Shown piece by piece: positions 34,728 through 44,075 of a stretch of 64,000 nt of DNA. The stretch's first letter is position 1. Every line of letters starts with the position of its first letter. A program made the translations under genes and the position numbers. The DNA is from Parabacteroides sp. (lineage in GTDB: Bacteria; Bacteroidota; Bacteroidia; Bacteroidales; Tannerellaceae), in the NCBI GenBank assembly GCA_017481945.1, contig JAFUOJ010000011.1, positions 1 to 64,000 of the forward strand. The letters run 5' to 3'. A model generated the notes under the pieces. That model searched no databases. It was not told the DNA's origin and saw nothing but the letters and a program-made list of their open reading frames with translations.

Positions 34728-35837
34728 ATGGCCATATATCCAAAACTAATCATGGAAGCACTGGAAAAGGTGCGTTATCCGGGGACAGGGAAAGACCTTG
34801 TTTCCATGGGAATGGTAGAAGACAACATTCGAATTGAAGGGAATAAAGTAAGCTTTTCACTTTTATTTGAAAAGCCCAATGATCCTTTTATTAAATCTGT
34901 AGTAAAAGCAGCAGAGACCGCAATCCTTACGTATGTAGGAGAAGAGGTAGACATCAAGGGAAACATAAAAGTTGAAGCAAAACAAGCTCCTCGTCCTGAA
35001 CCTGATAAATTATTACCAGAAGTTAAAAACATAATTGCAGTTTCTTCAGGTAAAGGTGGAGTTGGTAAAAGTACAGTCGCAGCTAATTTAGCTGTCGCTT
35101 TAGCACTACAAGGTTATAAAGTAGGTCTTTTAGACGCTGATATTTTTGGTCCCTCCCAACCTAAGATGTTTAACGTAGAAGAGGCTCGTCCTTACATGGT
35201 CGAAGTTGGTAATCGTGAATTAATCGAACCTGCCTCGAACTATGGAGTAAAATTATTATCTATCGGTTTTTTTGTAAACAAAGAAGACGCAATCTTATGG
35301 CGTGGGGCCATGGCTAGCAATGCTCTTAAACAATTAATCGGAGATGCGAACTGGGGAGATTTAGACTACTTTTTAATAGACTTACCACCGGGTACAAGCG
35401 ATATTCATTTGACAATGGTACAGACTTTAGCCATTACTGGAGCAATTGTAGTCAGTACACCACAAGAGGTCGCATTAGCAGACGCTCGTAAAGGGATCAG
35501 TATGTTTACAGGTGAGAAAGTGAATGTCCCGGTACTAGGATTAGTCGAAAATATGGCTTGGTTCACACCTGCCGAACTACCTGAAAACAAATATTACCTG
35601 TTCGGAAAAGAGGGAGGAAAACGTTTAGCAGAAGAGTTAAATATTCCATTATTAGGACAAATTCCTATTGTACAAAGTATCTGTGAAGGAGGAGACAATG
35701 GTACTCCTGTAGCATTAGACCCAACAACTATTACAGGGAAAGCTTTTCAAGAATTAGCAGAGAATGTTGTCAAACAGATTGATTATCGTAACGAACATTT
35801 AGATCCAACCAAACGGGTAATTGTTACTAAAAAATAA
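34728..35837 (+). CDS. mrp: Mrp/ApbC family Fe-S cluster carrier ATPase
   Basis: The 369-residue protein has an N-terminal MIP18/DUF59-type domain (about 1-85) followed by a deviant Walker A P-loop (AVSSGKGGVGKSTVAANLAV) and MRP motifs (DADIFGPSQPKMF, DYFLIDLPPGTSDIHLT). Members bind and transfer 4Fe-4S clusters in assembly. The usual CxxC near the C-terminal half of the P-loop domain is not evident: the matching segment reads VENMAWFTPAELPENKYYLFG, with no Cys pair. This is worth noting because the CxxC is the usual cluster ligand in Mrp/Nbp35. Confidence 0.88.
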   Translation: MAIYPKLIMEALEKVRYPGTGKDLVSMGMVEDNIRIEGNKVSFSLLFEKPNDPFIKSVVKAAETAILTYVGEEVDIKGNIKVEAKQAPRPEPDKLLPEVKNIIAVSSGKGGVGKSTVAANLAVALALQGYKVGLLDADIFGPSQPKMFNVEEARPYMVEVGNRELIEPASNYGVKLLSIGFFVNKEDAILWRGAMASNALKQLIGDANWGDLDYFLIDLPPGTSDIHLTMVQTLAITGAIVVSTPQEVALADARKGISMFTGEKVNVPVLGLVENMAWFTPAELPENKYYLFGKEGGKRLAEELNIPLLGQIPIVQSICEGGDNGTPVALDPTTITGKAFQELAENVVKQIDYRNEHLDPTKRVIVTKK

Positions 35838-35844
35838 ATTAAAT

Positions 35845-35877
35845 AAAGAGAGTAAGTCCTTCAACTTACTCTCTTTT
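35845..35877 (+). terminator. Terminator after mrp
   Basis: AAAGAGAGTAAG (35845-35856) pairs with CTTACTCTCTTT (35865-35876) and is followed by T. Confidence 0.8.
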
Positions 35878-35886
35878 AGACTAAAC

Positions 35887-35920
35887 AAAAAGCCATTCTC
35901 TTTTCAGAGAACGGCTTTTT
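35887..35920. terminator. Second (bidirectional) terminator between mrp and secDF
   Basis: AAAAAGCC-N-TTCTC (35887-35900) pairs with GAGAA-N-GGCTTTTT (35907-35920). It sits 22 bp after the secDF stop. Confidence 0.8.
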
Positions 35921-35941
35921 AATTATCCCATAAACCTTTAA

Positions 35942-38938
35942 TTATTTACCTTCAGCAGCTGCTTTCTTATTAATCTTTTTCTTCTGTAATTCATAAGCAA
36001 TCGGAGTTGCTACGAACAAAGTAGAATATGTACCAATAATGATACCTAATAAGATTGCAAATGTAAAGCTACGAATTGTTGCACCACCTAAAATAAAGAT
36101 ACACAATACAACGATCAACGTAGTTAAAGAAGTATTCATTGTACGACACAAAGTAGAGTTCAATGCGTCATTGATTACCTGATAACGATCACGTTTAGGA
36201 TATAAACCAATAGTTTCACGGATACGGTCAAATACAACCACTGTATCGTTAATAGAATAACCAATGATAGTCAAGATCGCAGCAATGAATGTTTGATCAA
36301 CCTCCATAGAGAACGGTAAAATCTTCCATAATAAAGTGTAGAAAGAAATAATACACAATGTTGTTACTGTTACAGAAGCAAACGCACCAATAGAGAATGA
36401 AACATCACGGAAGCGAAGCAAGATATAAGCAGCCATACAGATCAAAGAAAAAACAACAGCTAAGAATGCTGCATTTTTAATATCATCCGCCATACTTGGT
36501 CCTACTTTCTGTGAACTCTGGATATACTTATCAACAAACTGATCTAAAGTTGTACCTTGAGGCAATAATGACTTAACGCCTTCATACAATTTATTTTCAA
36601 TTTCTTGATCAACAGCAGAATCATTACTTTCAATCTTATAGTTAGTTGAAACACGAACTTGGTCAGGAGTACCAATCTGAATAACACTTACAGAACCTTC
36701 CAACTGGCTGTCTAACATATTACGTACCTCTTCTGTGTTAACATCCTGATCAAAACGAACTACATAGTTACGTCCACCTGTAAAGTCAATACCGTTATTT
36801 AAACCAACTGTTGCCATTGAGATTGCACCTAAAACAATAATTACAACAGGAATTAAATAACCGACCTTACGAGCTCCCAAGAAATTGATCTTCGGATTTA
36901 CTAATAAGTCTTTAGTAAAAGAAGTAGTAAATGTCGTATTCTTCAACTTATCTTTAGCCAATAATGCTTCATAAACAATACGAGTCAAGAATACTGCAGT
37001 CAAGAAAGAAGCGACCAAACCAATAATCAATGTAGTAGCAAAACCACGAATAGGACCTGTACCAAAATAGAACAATACTACGCCTGTGATAACTGAAGTC
37101 AAGTTTGAGTCAAAGATTGCAGAGAATGCATTACTATAACCATCAGCAATAGCTTTACCTAATGACTTTCCTGCACGAAGTTCCTCTTTTGTACGTTCAT
37201 AGATCAATACGTTTGCATCGACAGCCATACCCAAAGTCAATACCATACCGGCAATACCAGGTAAAGTCAATACACCTTGGAAAGAAGCCAAGATACCCAT
37301 TGTAAAGAAAATATTCAATACCAAAGCACCGTCTGCAATTAATCCAGGAATTAGACCATAGAATGCACACATATAAAGCATCAAAAGAACCAATGCCAAA
37401 ACAAAAGAAATCATACCTGCATTGATAGCTTCCTGACCTAGAGAAGGACCAACAACATCTTCCTGTACAATATGTACAGAAGCTGCCATTTTACCAGATT
37501 TCAACACGTTTGCCAAGTCTTTTGCTTCTTCCGGAGTAAACTGACCTGTAATCTGAGAACGTCCACCCGTAATTTCTACCTGTACGTTTGGAGCTGAATA
37601 TACCATATCATCCAACACAATTGCAACCGCACGACCAATATTTTCTTTTGTCAGGCGAGCCCAAGCTTTAGCACCTTCAGCATTCATTGCCATATCAACA
37701 ACCTGTTCAGAACGACCTGGCTGTTGAGCAAAGTCTGCATTTGCATCAGTCACAACATCTCCACCTAAAGCAGGAGAACCGTCACGATTAGTTACCTTAA
37801 TTGCATACAAATAATAATATTGTTCTTTTTCATCAATGGCTTTTACACCCCATTTCAAAGCTAAGTTACGCGGAAGAACTTCCTTCACTTGCTTCATATT
37901 CAAATATTCATTGATTTTTGCAATATCATTTTTATTAGCAATACCAACAACTGGACCAGAAGCTAACTGACCATTGTATTGATTTATCTGCAACACTGCG
38001 AATAAAGGATGTTGTTTCGCAAACTCTTCCATATTTTGTGCAGCTTGTGCTTCAGGTTTGTCTTCACCGATTTTTGCTAACAAAGAATCTGCATCATTCA
38101 CAGCCTCTTTTGCTACTTTTTCTACTGTTTCTGTCGCTGTGGCAGTTTCTGTAGCAGTAGTTCCATTATCGGATTTTAATACAGTAGCTAACACATTATC
38201 AGCAGCGATCAACTGTTGATAGATTTCTGGCAAATTATAAGTTTCCCAAAATTCCAAATTAGCACTACCCTGTAACAGCTTACGTACACGTTCCGGTTCT
38301 TTAACACCTGGAAGTTCAACCAATATACGACCAGCTGTTTCCAAGCGTTGAATATTTGGAGATACTACACCAAAACGGTCAATACGAGTACGCAATACAT
38401 TAAATGAATTATCAATAGCGCTCTGTAGTTCATCTTTCAATACAGAAACAACTTCTGCGTCTGAACTCTGCGGAGTAATTTTATCCTTCAATTCAAATGT
38501 GCTGAAAATAGAAGCTAAACGAGCATTACTATCCAAGTTCTTAAACTCTTCTGCAAACAAATCAATAAAACCCTTTTGACTTGTAGCTTGTTTTGCATAA
38601 GCTAAATCCAAAGCTTTGTTGAAATTTTCATCTTGATTATTGTTTGAAAGCGAACGGATTACGTCAGCTACATTCAACTCAAGAACGACATTCATACCGC
38701 CCTCTAAGTCAAGACCTAAACTAATTTCCATTTCACGGCATTCCTTGAGTGTATAACCCAACCATACCTTTTGAGTAGATAACGAGTCCAAATACGAACT
38801 CTCTTTCACAGGATCTCCACCTGCATACTCAGCGGCTTTGCTATTGTAATGTCTTGTCACAAATGAAAATGACAGATAAAACAAACAGACAAGCATAAGT
38901 AACACCGCAAAGATCTTTACAAATCCTTTGTTTTGCAT
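35942..38938 (-). CDS. secDF: Protein translocase subunit SecDF (SecD-SecF fusion)
   Basis: The 998-residue single-chain SecDF has a SecD half (about 1-640) with EISLGLDLEGGMNVVLEL and the membrane motif GMAVDANVLIYERTKEE. The SecF half (about 680-998) has NNGIDFTGGRNYVVRF and SINDTVVVFDRIRETIG. The D1/P1 loop is enlarged with an Ala/Thr/Glu-rich insert around residues 255-300. SecDF uses the proton or sodium gradient to pull exported chains after SecA. Fusion is usual in Bacteroidetes. Promoter box TATATTTG on the reverse strand at 38981-38988. Confidence 0.95.
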   Translation of the reverse strand: MQNKGFVKIFAVLLMLVCLFYLSFSFVTRHYNSKAAEYAGGDPVKESSYLDSLSTQKVWLGYTLKECREMEISLGLDLEGGMNVVLELNVADVIRSLSNNNQDENFNKALDLAYAKQATSQKGFIDLFAEEFKNLDSNARLASIFSTFELKDKITPQSSDAEVVSVLKDELQSAIDNSFNVLRTRIDRFGVVSPNIQRLETAGRILVELPGVKEPERVRKLLQGSANLEFWETYNLPEIYQQLIAADNVLATVLKSDNGTTATETATATETVEKVAKEAVNDADSLLAKIGEDKPEAQAAQNMEEFAKQHPLFAVLQINQYNGQLASGPVVGIANKNDIAKINEYLNMKQVKEVLPRNLALKWGVKAIDEKEQYYYLYAIKVTNRDGSPALGGDVVTDANADFAQQPGRSEQVVDMAMNAEGAKAWARLTKENIGRAVAIVLDDMVYSAPNVQVEITGGRSQITGQFTPEEAKDLANVLKSGKMAASVHIVQEDVVGPSLGQEAINAGMISFVLALVLLMLYMCAFYGLIPGLIADGALVLNIFFTMGILASFQGVLTLPGIAGMVLTLGMAVDANVLIYERTKEELRAGKSLGKAIADGYSNAFSAIFDSNLTSVITGVVLFYFGTGPIRGFATTLIIGLVASFLTAVFLTRIVYEALLAKDKLKNTTFTTSFTKDLLVNPKINFLGARKVGYLIPVVIIVLGAISMATVGLNNGIDFTGGRNYVVRFDQDVNTEEVRNMLDSQLEGSVSVIQIGTPDQVRVSTNYKIESNDSAVDQEIENKLYEGVKSLLPQGTTLDQFVDKYIQSSQKVGPSMADDIKNAAFLAVVFSLICMAAYILLRFRDVSFSIGAFASVTVTTLCIISFYTLLWKILPFSMEVDQTFIAAILTIIGYSINDTVVVFDRIRETIGLYPKRDRYQVINDALNSTLCRTMNTSLTTLIVVLCIFILGGATIRSFTFAILLGIIIGTYSTLFVATPIAYELQKKKINKKAAAEGK

Positions 38939-38980
38939 CTGATTTTTATGTTTATGTTATTATTCGTTTTTTCCAGGGTG

Positions 38981-38988
38981 CAAATATA
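38981..38988 (-). promoter_or_regulatory. Promoter -7 box for secDF
   Basis: Reverse-strand TATATTTG lies 42 bp upstream of the start at 38938, back to back with the promoter of the DUF4468 pair. Confidence 0.55.
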
Positions 38989-39064
38989 GGCTTTTTTTCT
39001 TTGTACAACAGTAATTAGATTAATTTATTTGCCACTCTCTTAGTTTATTTCAACCACATTTATA

Positions 39065-39072
39065 TATCTTTG
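39065..39072 (+). promoter_or_regulatory. Promoter -7 box for the DUF4468 pair
   Basis: TATCTTTG lies 29 bp upstream of the ATG at 39102. No perfect -33 box is seen. Confidence 0.5.
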
Positions 39073-39101
39073 CCTCATAAATTTCATAAGTAAAGAAGAC
39101 C

Positions 39102-40151
39102 ATGAAACAAATTTTATTATTTACACTATTTATTCCTGCCCTACTTTGGGCAAATGATGATTCCAAGTATTTAGCTGGAGCTGTGCCTGTTGAAAATGGG
39201 AAAGTTGTGTTTAAGAAAGAGATAAACGCTCCTTCTTTTTCAAAAGATGAAGTTTACAACAAAATGCTAAGTTGGGCAAATGAGTTTTTTACAGAAAAAG
39301 ACAGTCGAGTAGTTTATACCGAGCAAGCTACCGGAGAAATAGCAGTAATCGGAGAAACGGACTTAATTTTTCAAAAAAATGCTCTTTCATTAGATCGTTG
39401 CGAAATGGATTACCGTGTAACTATAAAATGTGAAGATAAAAAATCAACCATAAGTATCACAGGTATACGTTATACTTATGACGTTTCATACCAAAAAGAG
39501 CCAGAGAAATACACTGCAGAAGAATGGATTACTGACAAATACTCCCTCAATAAAGCAAAAACAAAATTGAATCGAGGGAACGGTAAATTCCGCAGAAAGA
39601 CAGTCGATTTTGTCGACGATTTAGCAAATTCGGCATCAATGACATTTGGAGTTCAAACTATTTCACAAGCTTCTGTTCAATCAGTAAATCAAACTCAACC
39701 ACAAACAGTAGAACAACCTACTACTAATGTTGAGATGACACAAACGCAGAAGCCTGTAACTATACCTGCAACAACACCAGTAGTTTCTACTCCTGTGAGA
39801 GAAGGATATATTGCTTTTGCGGCTGATAAAGTTCCATCCACAATCATAGATATGTTGCCCAACAGTGATCTACAAATTGTAAAAACGGACCAACCTGAAA
39901 CAAAAGAGACTTCTGTTACATGGAAAGGGATAGGGAATATATTAGGCAAAACTATTACCTCTACAACTATTCAAGCAAATAGCCCTGTATATCAAAAGAT
40001 AGGTAATAATGAAACTTATAGTTTATTATTCTTCAAAAAAGGAGAAACACAAAACGCTTGGTTGATCATTGATTGTATCAAACAGGGAGAAACAGCAGAA
40101 GGAGAACAAAAAACACTTATGGGAGAAATATTAAAAGTCTGGATGAAATAA
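39102..40151 (+). CDS. DUF4468 domain exported protein with C-terminal extension
   Basis: The 349 residues begin with a signal peptide (about 1-17, LLWA). The first domain (about 25-150) fits DUF4468: VVFKKEINAPSFSKDEVYNKM, then ATGEIAVIGETDLIFQ and ITGIRYTYD. A Gln/Thr/Pro/Val-rich spacer (about 190-235) leads to a second globular part with no clear family (about 236-349, FAADKVPSTIIDMLPNSDLQI). DUF4468 proteins are common in Bacteroidales and unstudied. The next gene, 15 bp later, is a single-domain paralogue, so the pair is probably one operon. Confidence 0.75.
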   Translation: MKQILLFTLFIPALLWANDDSKYLAGAVPVENGKVVFKKEINAPSFSKDEVYNKMLSWANEFFTEKDSRVVYTEQATGEIAVIGETDLIFQKNALSLDRCEMDYRVTIKCEDKKSTISITGIRYTYDVSYQKEPEKYTAEEWITDKYSLNKAKTKLNRGNGKFRRKTVDFVDDLANSASMTFGVQTISQASVQSVNQTQPQTVEQPTTNVEMTQTQKPVTIPATTPVVSTPVREGYIAFAADKVPSTIIDMLPNSDLQIVKTDQPETKETSVTWKGIGNILGKTITSTTIQANSPVYQKIGNNETYSLLFFKKGETQNAWLIIDCIKQGETAEGEQKTLMGEILKVWMK

Positions 40152-40166
40152 TACAGGATTTAAATC

Positions 40167-40715
40167 ATGAAACAAATACTTATTTTTATACTAATAACAT
40201 TCCCTCTATTGGTAACAGCGCAGGGACATAAAGGAGATGTCAAAGAATGTGCACCAATGAAAGAGGGTAAAATATGCTACCGCGACACTGTTCATGTCAA
40301 AGATTTGGATCAAAAACAAATATTCAATATCATTAATGAATGGGCCAAAAAGAATTACGGTAAAGATATTTTTCTATCAAATGTCAGCACTAAAAAATCC
40401 AAAGGATTGATAAATATATCTTCAAAGATAGAGTTATTACTAAATGAAACAGACAAAACAACTGTCAAATACAAAATGAGAATCTTCTGCCATGACAATA
40501 GTTATTCCGTAGAAGTTAGCAACATTGTTTATCTGTACGATCCTAAAGAAGAGAAAAAGTACAAAACTTATCCTGCAGAAAGTGTCATTGCAAATAATGG
40601 AGAGAGTAACACGATTGCAATCATTAAAGATCCCAAATTGTTTTGTAATGCAACTTTCTTTTTTGTAGAAAATCTATTTGCTGATATTTTAGAGGCTATA
40701 AACGAAGCCGAGTAA
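40167..40715 (+). CDS. DUF4468 domain exported protein, short paralogue
   Basis: The 182-residue protein has a signal peptide (about 1-18, VTAQ). It has the DUF4468-like core seen in the upstream gene: ICYRDTVHVKDLDQKQIFNIINEW aligned with the KDEVYNKMLSW region, then GLINISSKIELLL and VSNIVYLYD. It lacks the Gln/Thr-rich spacer and second domain of its neighbour. No catalytic motif is visible. A terminator shared with the convergent EEP gene follows. Confidence 0.7.
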   Translation: MKQILIFILITFPLLVTAQGHKGDVKECAPMKEGKICYRDTVHVKDLDQKQIFNIINEWAKKNYGKDIFLSNVSTKKSKGLINISSKIELLLNETDKTTVKYKMRIFCHDNSYSVEVSNIVYLYDPKEEKKYKTYPAESVIANNGESNTIAIIKDPKLFCNATFFFVENLFADILEAINEAE

Positions 40716-40734
40716 GATTTCTTTTAAATAAAAA

Positions 40735-40774
40735 AAAATGCCATCTCTATCCAATTCTCATGAGATGGCATTTT
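40735..40774. terminator. Bidirectional terminator between the DUF4468 pair and the EEP gene
   Basis: AAAATGCCATCTC (40735-40747) pairs with GAGATGGCATTTT (40762-40774), with A and T runs outside on each side. Confidence 0.85.
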
Positions 40775-41882
40775 ATTTTTTATCCTCCACCATCTCTAAA
40801 TAGCACCATAGTGGATAATGATCCGAATAACGAACTTTATCTACCGTACAATTTATAGGACGTAAATTGGCTGAATGAAAAATATTATCAATTCGAAACC
40901 AAAAGAAATTTTCATTATAAGTAATACCAACTCCTTTTCCTGAAGAGACATAGGCATCTTCTAATGACCCTCGAATCTTACGATAAGCATAAGAAATCGG
41001 AGTATCATTAAAATCTCCACATACTAATATATATTCTGTATCAATCTTCTTAATTTCTTGAGCAATAACTTCTGCTTGACGAGCTCGTATTTGAAAGGTT
41101 GGTCCCAATTTCTGATCAATAGAATTCTTCAGTCCGTCTAAAGTTTCCGAATTCATATTTTTAATAAAAGCAGAATAGTGGCTTTTATCCTCAGTCGTTA
41201 GCTTAAAAGATTCCAAATGATTATTGATCAAAGTCAATTTTTTCCCTTGTATATCCAATACATGAATAGAAGAGCCATTTGATGTCGTATCATATTTAAT
41301 CTTACGAGATTTAGAAATCGGATATTTAGAAAACACTGCAATATAAGAAGAACCTATATGAATCAATGAATGATAACGATACATCTTCAACGCATTGAAT
41401 ATCTTCTTATTCGTAAGATAATCATTAGAATTACCAACTATGTATTCTTGTAAACAAACAATATCTGCACCGGAATTAGCGATGTACTGTATAGTAGGAT
41501 TGGGTTCCTCTTTCGTATGATTTTTATACCCAAACCCCATGACATTATAAGTCAATATTTTTAATACTTTCTCCTTTGGAATATTTTCTTCTCTACTATG
41601 GTAAGGAAGATAACGCGTAAGCGGCTCTTTACAAATCAAAAGAACACACACGCCAACTAAAGCAAATCGCCATTCCCACACAAACAGCCAATAAATAATA
41701 AAGCAAATAGTTAAAACACATAAGATAGGGAAACACAATCCTAAATAGGGAAAAAGAACGCTAACTTCTGGAGATATTCGATCAGAAAAAGCTGAAATAA
41801 GAAATAAAATAAGAACAACTCCATTAATCGTTCCGATAACAGATTTAAATAAAACCCTAATTGTGTCAAACCATGATTTCAT
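40773..41882 (-). CDS. Membrane-anchored endonuclease/exonuclease/phosphatase (EEP) family protein
   Basis: The 369-residue protein has two to three N-terminal transmembrane helices (about 10-95). The EEP (DNase I-like) fold follows, with LTYNVMGFG, DIVCLQEYIVG, LINNHLES, VCGDFNDTPISYAY and the closing SDHYPLWCYLE. The metal and catalytic residues N, E, D/N and H of EEP enzymes can all be placed. Substrate may be DNA, a lipid phosphoester or a sphingomyelin-like head group; unknown. It overlaps the rhomboid gene upstream by 4 bp, so it is translationally coupled in a rhomboid-rhomboid-EEP operon. Confidence 0.85.
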   Translation of the reverse strand: MKSWFDTIRVLFKSVIGTINGVVLILFLISAFSDRISPEVSVLFPYLGLCFPILCVLTICFIIYWLFVWEWRFALVGVCVLLICKEPLTRYLPYHSREENIPKEKVLKILTYNVMGFGYKNHTKEEPNPTIQYIANSGADIVCLQEYIVGNSNDYLTNKKIFNALKMYRYHSLIHIGSSYIAVFSKYPISKSRKIKYDTTSNGSSIHVLDIQGKKLTLINNHLESFKLTTEDKSHYSAFIKNMNSETLDGLKNSIDQKLGPTFQIRARQAEVIAQEIKKIDTEYILVCGDFNDTPISYAYRKIRGSLEDAYVSSGKGVGITYNENFFWFRIDNIFHSANLRPINCTVDKVRYSDHYPLWCYLEMVEDKK

Positions 41883-42757
41883 TTTTTACTGGCTTCAAAT
41901 AACTTCTTTTTCTCTTCTGCAGAAAGGCTTTCGTAACCAGAACGCTTCAATTTATCCAATATTGCGTCTAAATCTACCTTTTCTTGATATTTCCGTGCGT
42001 TATATTCATAATCAGTTTCTGAACGTTTATAAGTCACACGCATCGTTGGTTTTCTTTTTCCCAAATTCACAAACCAATCTACCAAACGATTGATCGGCCT
42101 AGTCAAATCTATACCTTTATCAATCAGTTCTGCAAAGCAAATACCCACTAAAGCACCTCCGAGATGCGCAAGATGCCCTCCTGAATTAGTAGAAGTAATT
42201 GCTAATAAATCTATTAAAAGAGAGAAAGAAGCCAAATATATCAATTTTATTCTCCCGATAAACAGCAGATTTATCTCCCATTCTTTTTTATAAAACGATA
42301 TAGCAAAAACAATAGCCATCACAGAAGCCGAAGCTCCCATCAAAAAACTATATCCTACCATATTACGGAAATAAGGGAACACGTTATAGGTTAATAAAAA
42401 CATAGCGGCTCCTGCGATTCCTCCCAATAAATATAAACCACCCAACTGACGTTCATTAAACCAAGAAAGGAATAGGTTCCCAAACCAATAGAGCCAAAGC
42501 ATATTAAAAAGAATATGTAGGACATCAAAATGGGTGAACATATAAGAAAAGATAGTCCACGGACGATGTAACAATAACTCTAAAGAAGAAGGTAACTGTA
42601 AATATTGCAAGAAAGGGAAACTACCCAAGTTAAATAAAAGCAAGATAACGCCAATTAAACGTATGACGATAAAAAGCCCTACATTAATATAAATCAATTT
42701 CATCAGGATATTTCCTGATTCAAAATTCCGCCTAAGATCAGAAAACACATCTCCCAT
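41879..42757 (-). CDS. Rhomboid family intramembrane protease, copy 2 (GxSA variant)
   Basis: The 292-residue six-helix rhomboid has the L1 loop region WTIFSYMFTHFDVLHILFNM and the catalytic Ser S143 in GASAS. The canonical GxSG reads GASA here, an Ala in place of the second Gly. The catalytic His is H198 in AHLGG. A ~70-residue charged C-terminal tail (YKRSETDYEYNARKYQEK onward) is predicted to be cytosolic. The start overlaps the end of the first rhomboid by 20 bp. The Ser/His pair is present, so activity is likely but the Gly to Ala change may affect it. Confidence 0.87.
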   Translation of the reverse strand: MGDVFSDLRRNFESGNILMKLIYINVGLFIVIRLIGVILLLFNLGSFPFLQYLQLPSSLELLLHRPWTIFSYMFTHFDVLHILFNMLWLYWFGNLFLSWFNERQLGGLYLLGGIAGAAMFLLTYNVFPYFRNMVGYSFLMGASASVMAIVFAISFYKKEWEINLLFIGRIKLIYLASFSLLIDLLAITSTNSGGHLAHLGGALVGICFAELIDKGIDLTRPINRLVDWFVNLGKRKPTMRVTYKRSETDYEYNARKYQEKVDLDAILDKLKRSGYESLSAEEKKKLFEASKK

Positions 42758-43448
42758 TATTCAATCCCTTCTTTTTCCAATATCGAACTAAAAAATAGCC
42801 AAAAATCATACCTCCTAAATGCGCAAAGTGTGCAACCGAATCACCATTATAATTAGCGACGCCCATAAACAACTCTGCAAGACCATAGAATACCACAATA
42901 TATTTAGCTTTAATCGGAATCGGTATAAACATAAAGAAAAGAGGTACATTCGGGAATAACATGGCAAATGCCAACAAAATACCAAATACAGAACCTGAAG
43001 CCCCTACCGTAATCAAATAGTTCAATGATTGGTCTGCAGCAACCAACTGCCCCAAAGAAACACCGTTTGCAGTTGCGAATGACTGAACAGAATACAGCCA
43101 AACTAATTCCTGAATAATTCCAGCTCCTATCCCCGTCACCATGTAGAAAATCAGAAAACGTTTGGATCCCCATACATTCTCTAAAATCCGTCCAAACATA
43201 TACACTCCAAACATATTGAAAAACACATGAGAGAAAGAGTGCGTATCATGCATGAACATATAAGTTACCAACTGAAAAGGATAAAAATCCCTCACTCCCG
43301 GAAAATGTAGTCCAAACAATTGAACTAAGTCTATACCTATTTTGGGTAAAACAAGGCTTGCTACCCAAAACAACAGGTTAATAATGATAAGGTTTTTCGT
43401 AACCATCGGAATACTATCCAAAAATCCCGAATTATTTTGATTCATCAT
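42738..43448 (-). CDS. Rhomboid family intramembrane protease, copy 1
   Basis: The 236-residue rhomboid has the full core: FQLVTYMFMHDTHSFSHVFFNM, ENVWGSKRF, catalytic S151 in GASGS (GxSG met) and H210 in AHLGG. It is first in the operon. A promoter is suggested by reverse-strand TACCTTTG at 43468-43475. The enzyme cuts membrane proteins within their transmembrane helices; substrates are unknown. Tandem rhomboids of this kind occur across Bacteroidetes. Confidence 0.9.
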   Translation of the reverse strand: MMNQNNSGFLDSIPMVTKNLIIINLLFWVASLVLPKIGIDLVQLFGLHFPGVRDFYPFQLVTYMFMHDTHSFSHVFFNMFGVYMFGRILENVWGSKRFLIFYMVTGIGAGIIQELVWLYSVQSFATANGVSLGQLVAADQSLNYLITVGASGSVFGILLAFAMLFPNVPLFFMFIPIPIKAKYIVVFYGLAELFMGVANYNGDSVAHFAHLGGMIFGYFLVRYWKKKGLNNGRCVF

Positions 43449-43547
43449 ATTTTTCTTCTTTTAAGGGCAAAGGTAAATATATTTTGGTACTTTTCCGGAA
43501 AAAGTACACTAAAACATAGTAAATCAATAAAAAAAACACTTTTTTTC

Positions 43548-43578
43548 TTTGCGGAATATTAAAATACCGTTACTTTTG
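43548..43578 (+). promoter_or_regulatory. Promoter of the HU gene
   Basis: TTTG (43548-43551) and TACTTTTG (43571-43578) are 19 bp apart, one of the best promoter matches in the window. It lies 54 bp upstream of the ATG. Confidence 0.8.
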
Positions 43579-43632
43579 ACGCTTGCATACAAACTCGCAA
43601 CAATTGTTTAACATATTAAATATCAAACCATC

Positions 43633-43905
43633 ATGAACAAAACAGAATTTATCAATGCTGTAGCGGAAAAATCCGGCTTAAGTAAAGTTGATGCAAAAAA
43701 AGCAGTAGAAGCTTTTGTAGAAACAGTTTCTAACGAATTAAAAGAAGGCGGTAAGGTAGCTCTTTTAGGCTTCGGTTCTTTTTCTGTAGCTGAAAAGTCT
43801 GCTCGTAAAGGTGTTAACCCTAAAACTAAACAGCCGATTGAAATCCCTGCTCGTAAGTCCGTTAAATTTAAAGCAGGCGCAGAATTAGCAGATCTTATTA
43901 AGTAA
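43633..43905 (+). CDS. HU family nucleoid DNA-binding protein
   Basis: The 90-residue protein has the standard HU length and sequence: MNKTEFINAVAEKSGLSK, GGKVALLGFGSFSVAEKSAR and the DNA-gripping arm KGVNPKTKQPIEIPARKS, ending VKFKAGAELADLIK. It bends and compacts DNA. A strong promoter lies upstream and a hairpin (43933-43960) with a T run downstream, so it is transcribed alone. Confidence 0.95.
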   Translation: MNKTEFINAVAEKSGLSKVDAKKAVEAFVETVSNELKEGGKVALLGFGSFSVAEKSARKGVNPKTKQPIEIPARKSVKFKAGAELADLIK

Positions 43906-43932
43906 GTTTTGTTTTATATTCTTATACTCAAG

Positions 43933-43965
43933 AAGGTGTTCTTATACAAAAGAGCACCTTTTTTA
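43933..43965 (+). terminator. Terminator after HU
   Basis: AAGGTGTTCTT (43933-43943) pairs with AAGAGCACCTT (43950-43960), with one G-T wobble, followed by T run. Confidence 0.8.
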
Positions 43966-44032
43966 ATGACCACAACTCCTTAACTCTTCACAACGAAGCG
44001 CTTAATCCTATGGTTTTTACAAATAAAACCTG

Positions 44033-44040
44033 TACCTTTG
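44033..44040 (+). promoter_or_regulatory. Promoter -7 box for argS
   Basis: TACCTTTG lies 35 bp upstream of ATG 44076. It lies inside the longest open frame that begins at 44010, so that longer start is excluded. Confidence 0.55.
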
Positions 44041-44075
44041 TAAGCAAAATAAATCCGAACATATACAAAACGAAT

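Noticed and set aside
44010-44075. Upstream in-frame start for argS
   Set aside because: The -7 box (44033-44040) lies inside this stretch and the added residues do not match the family.
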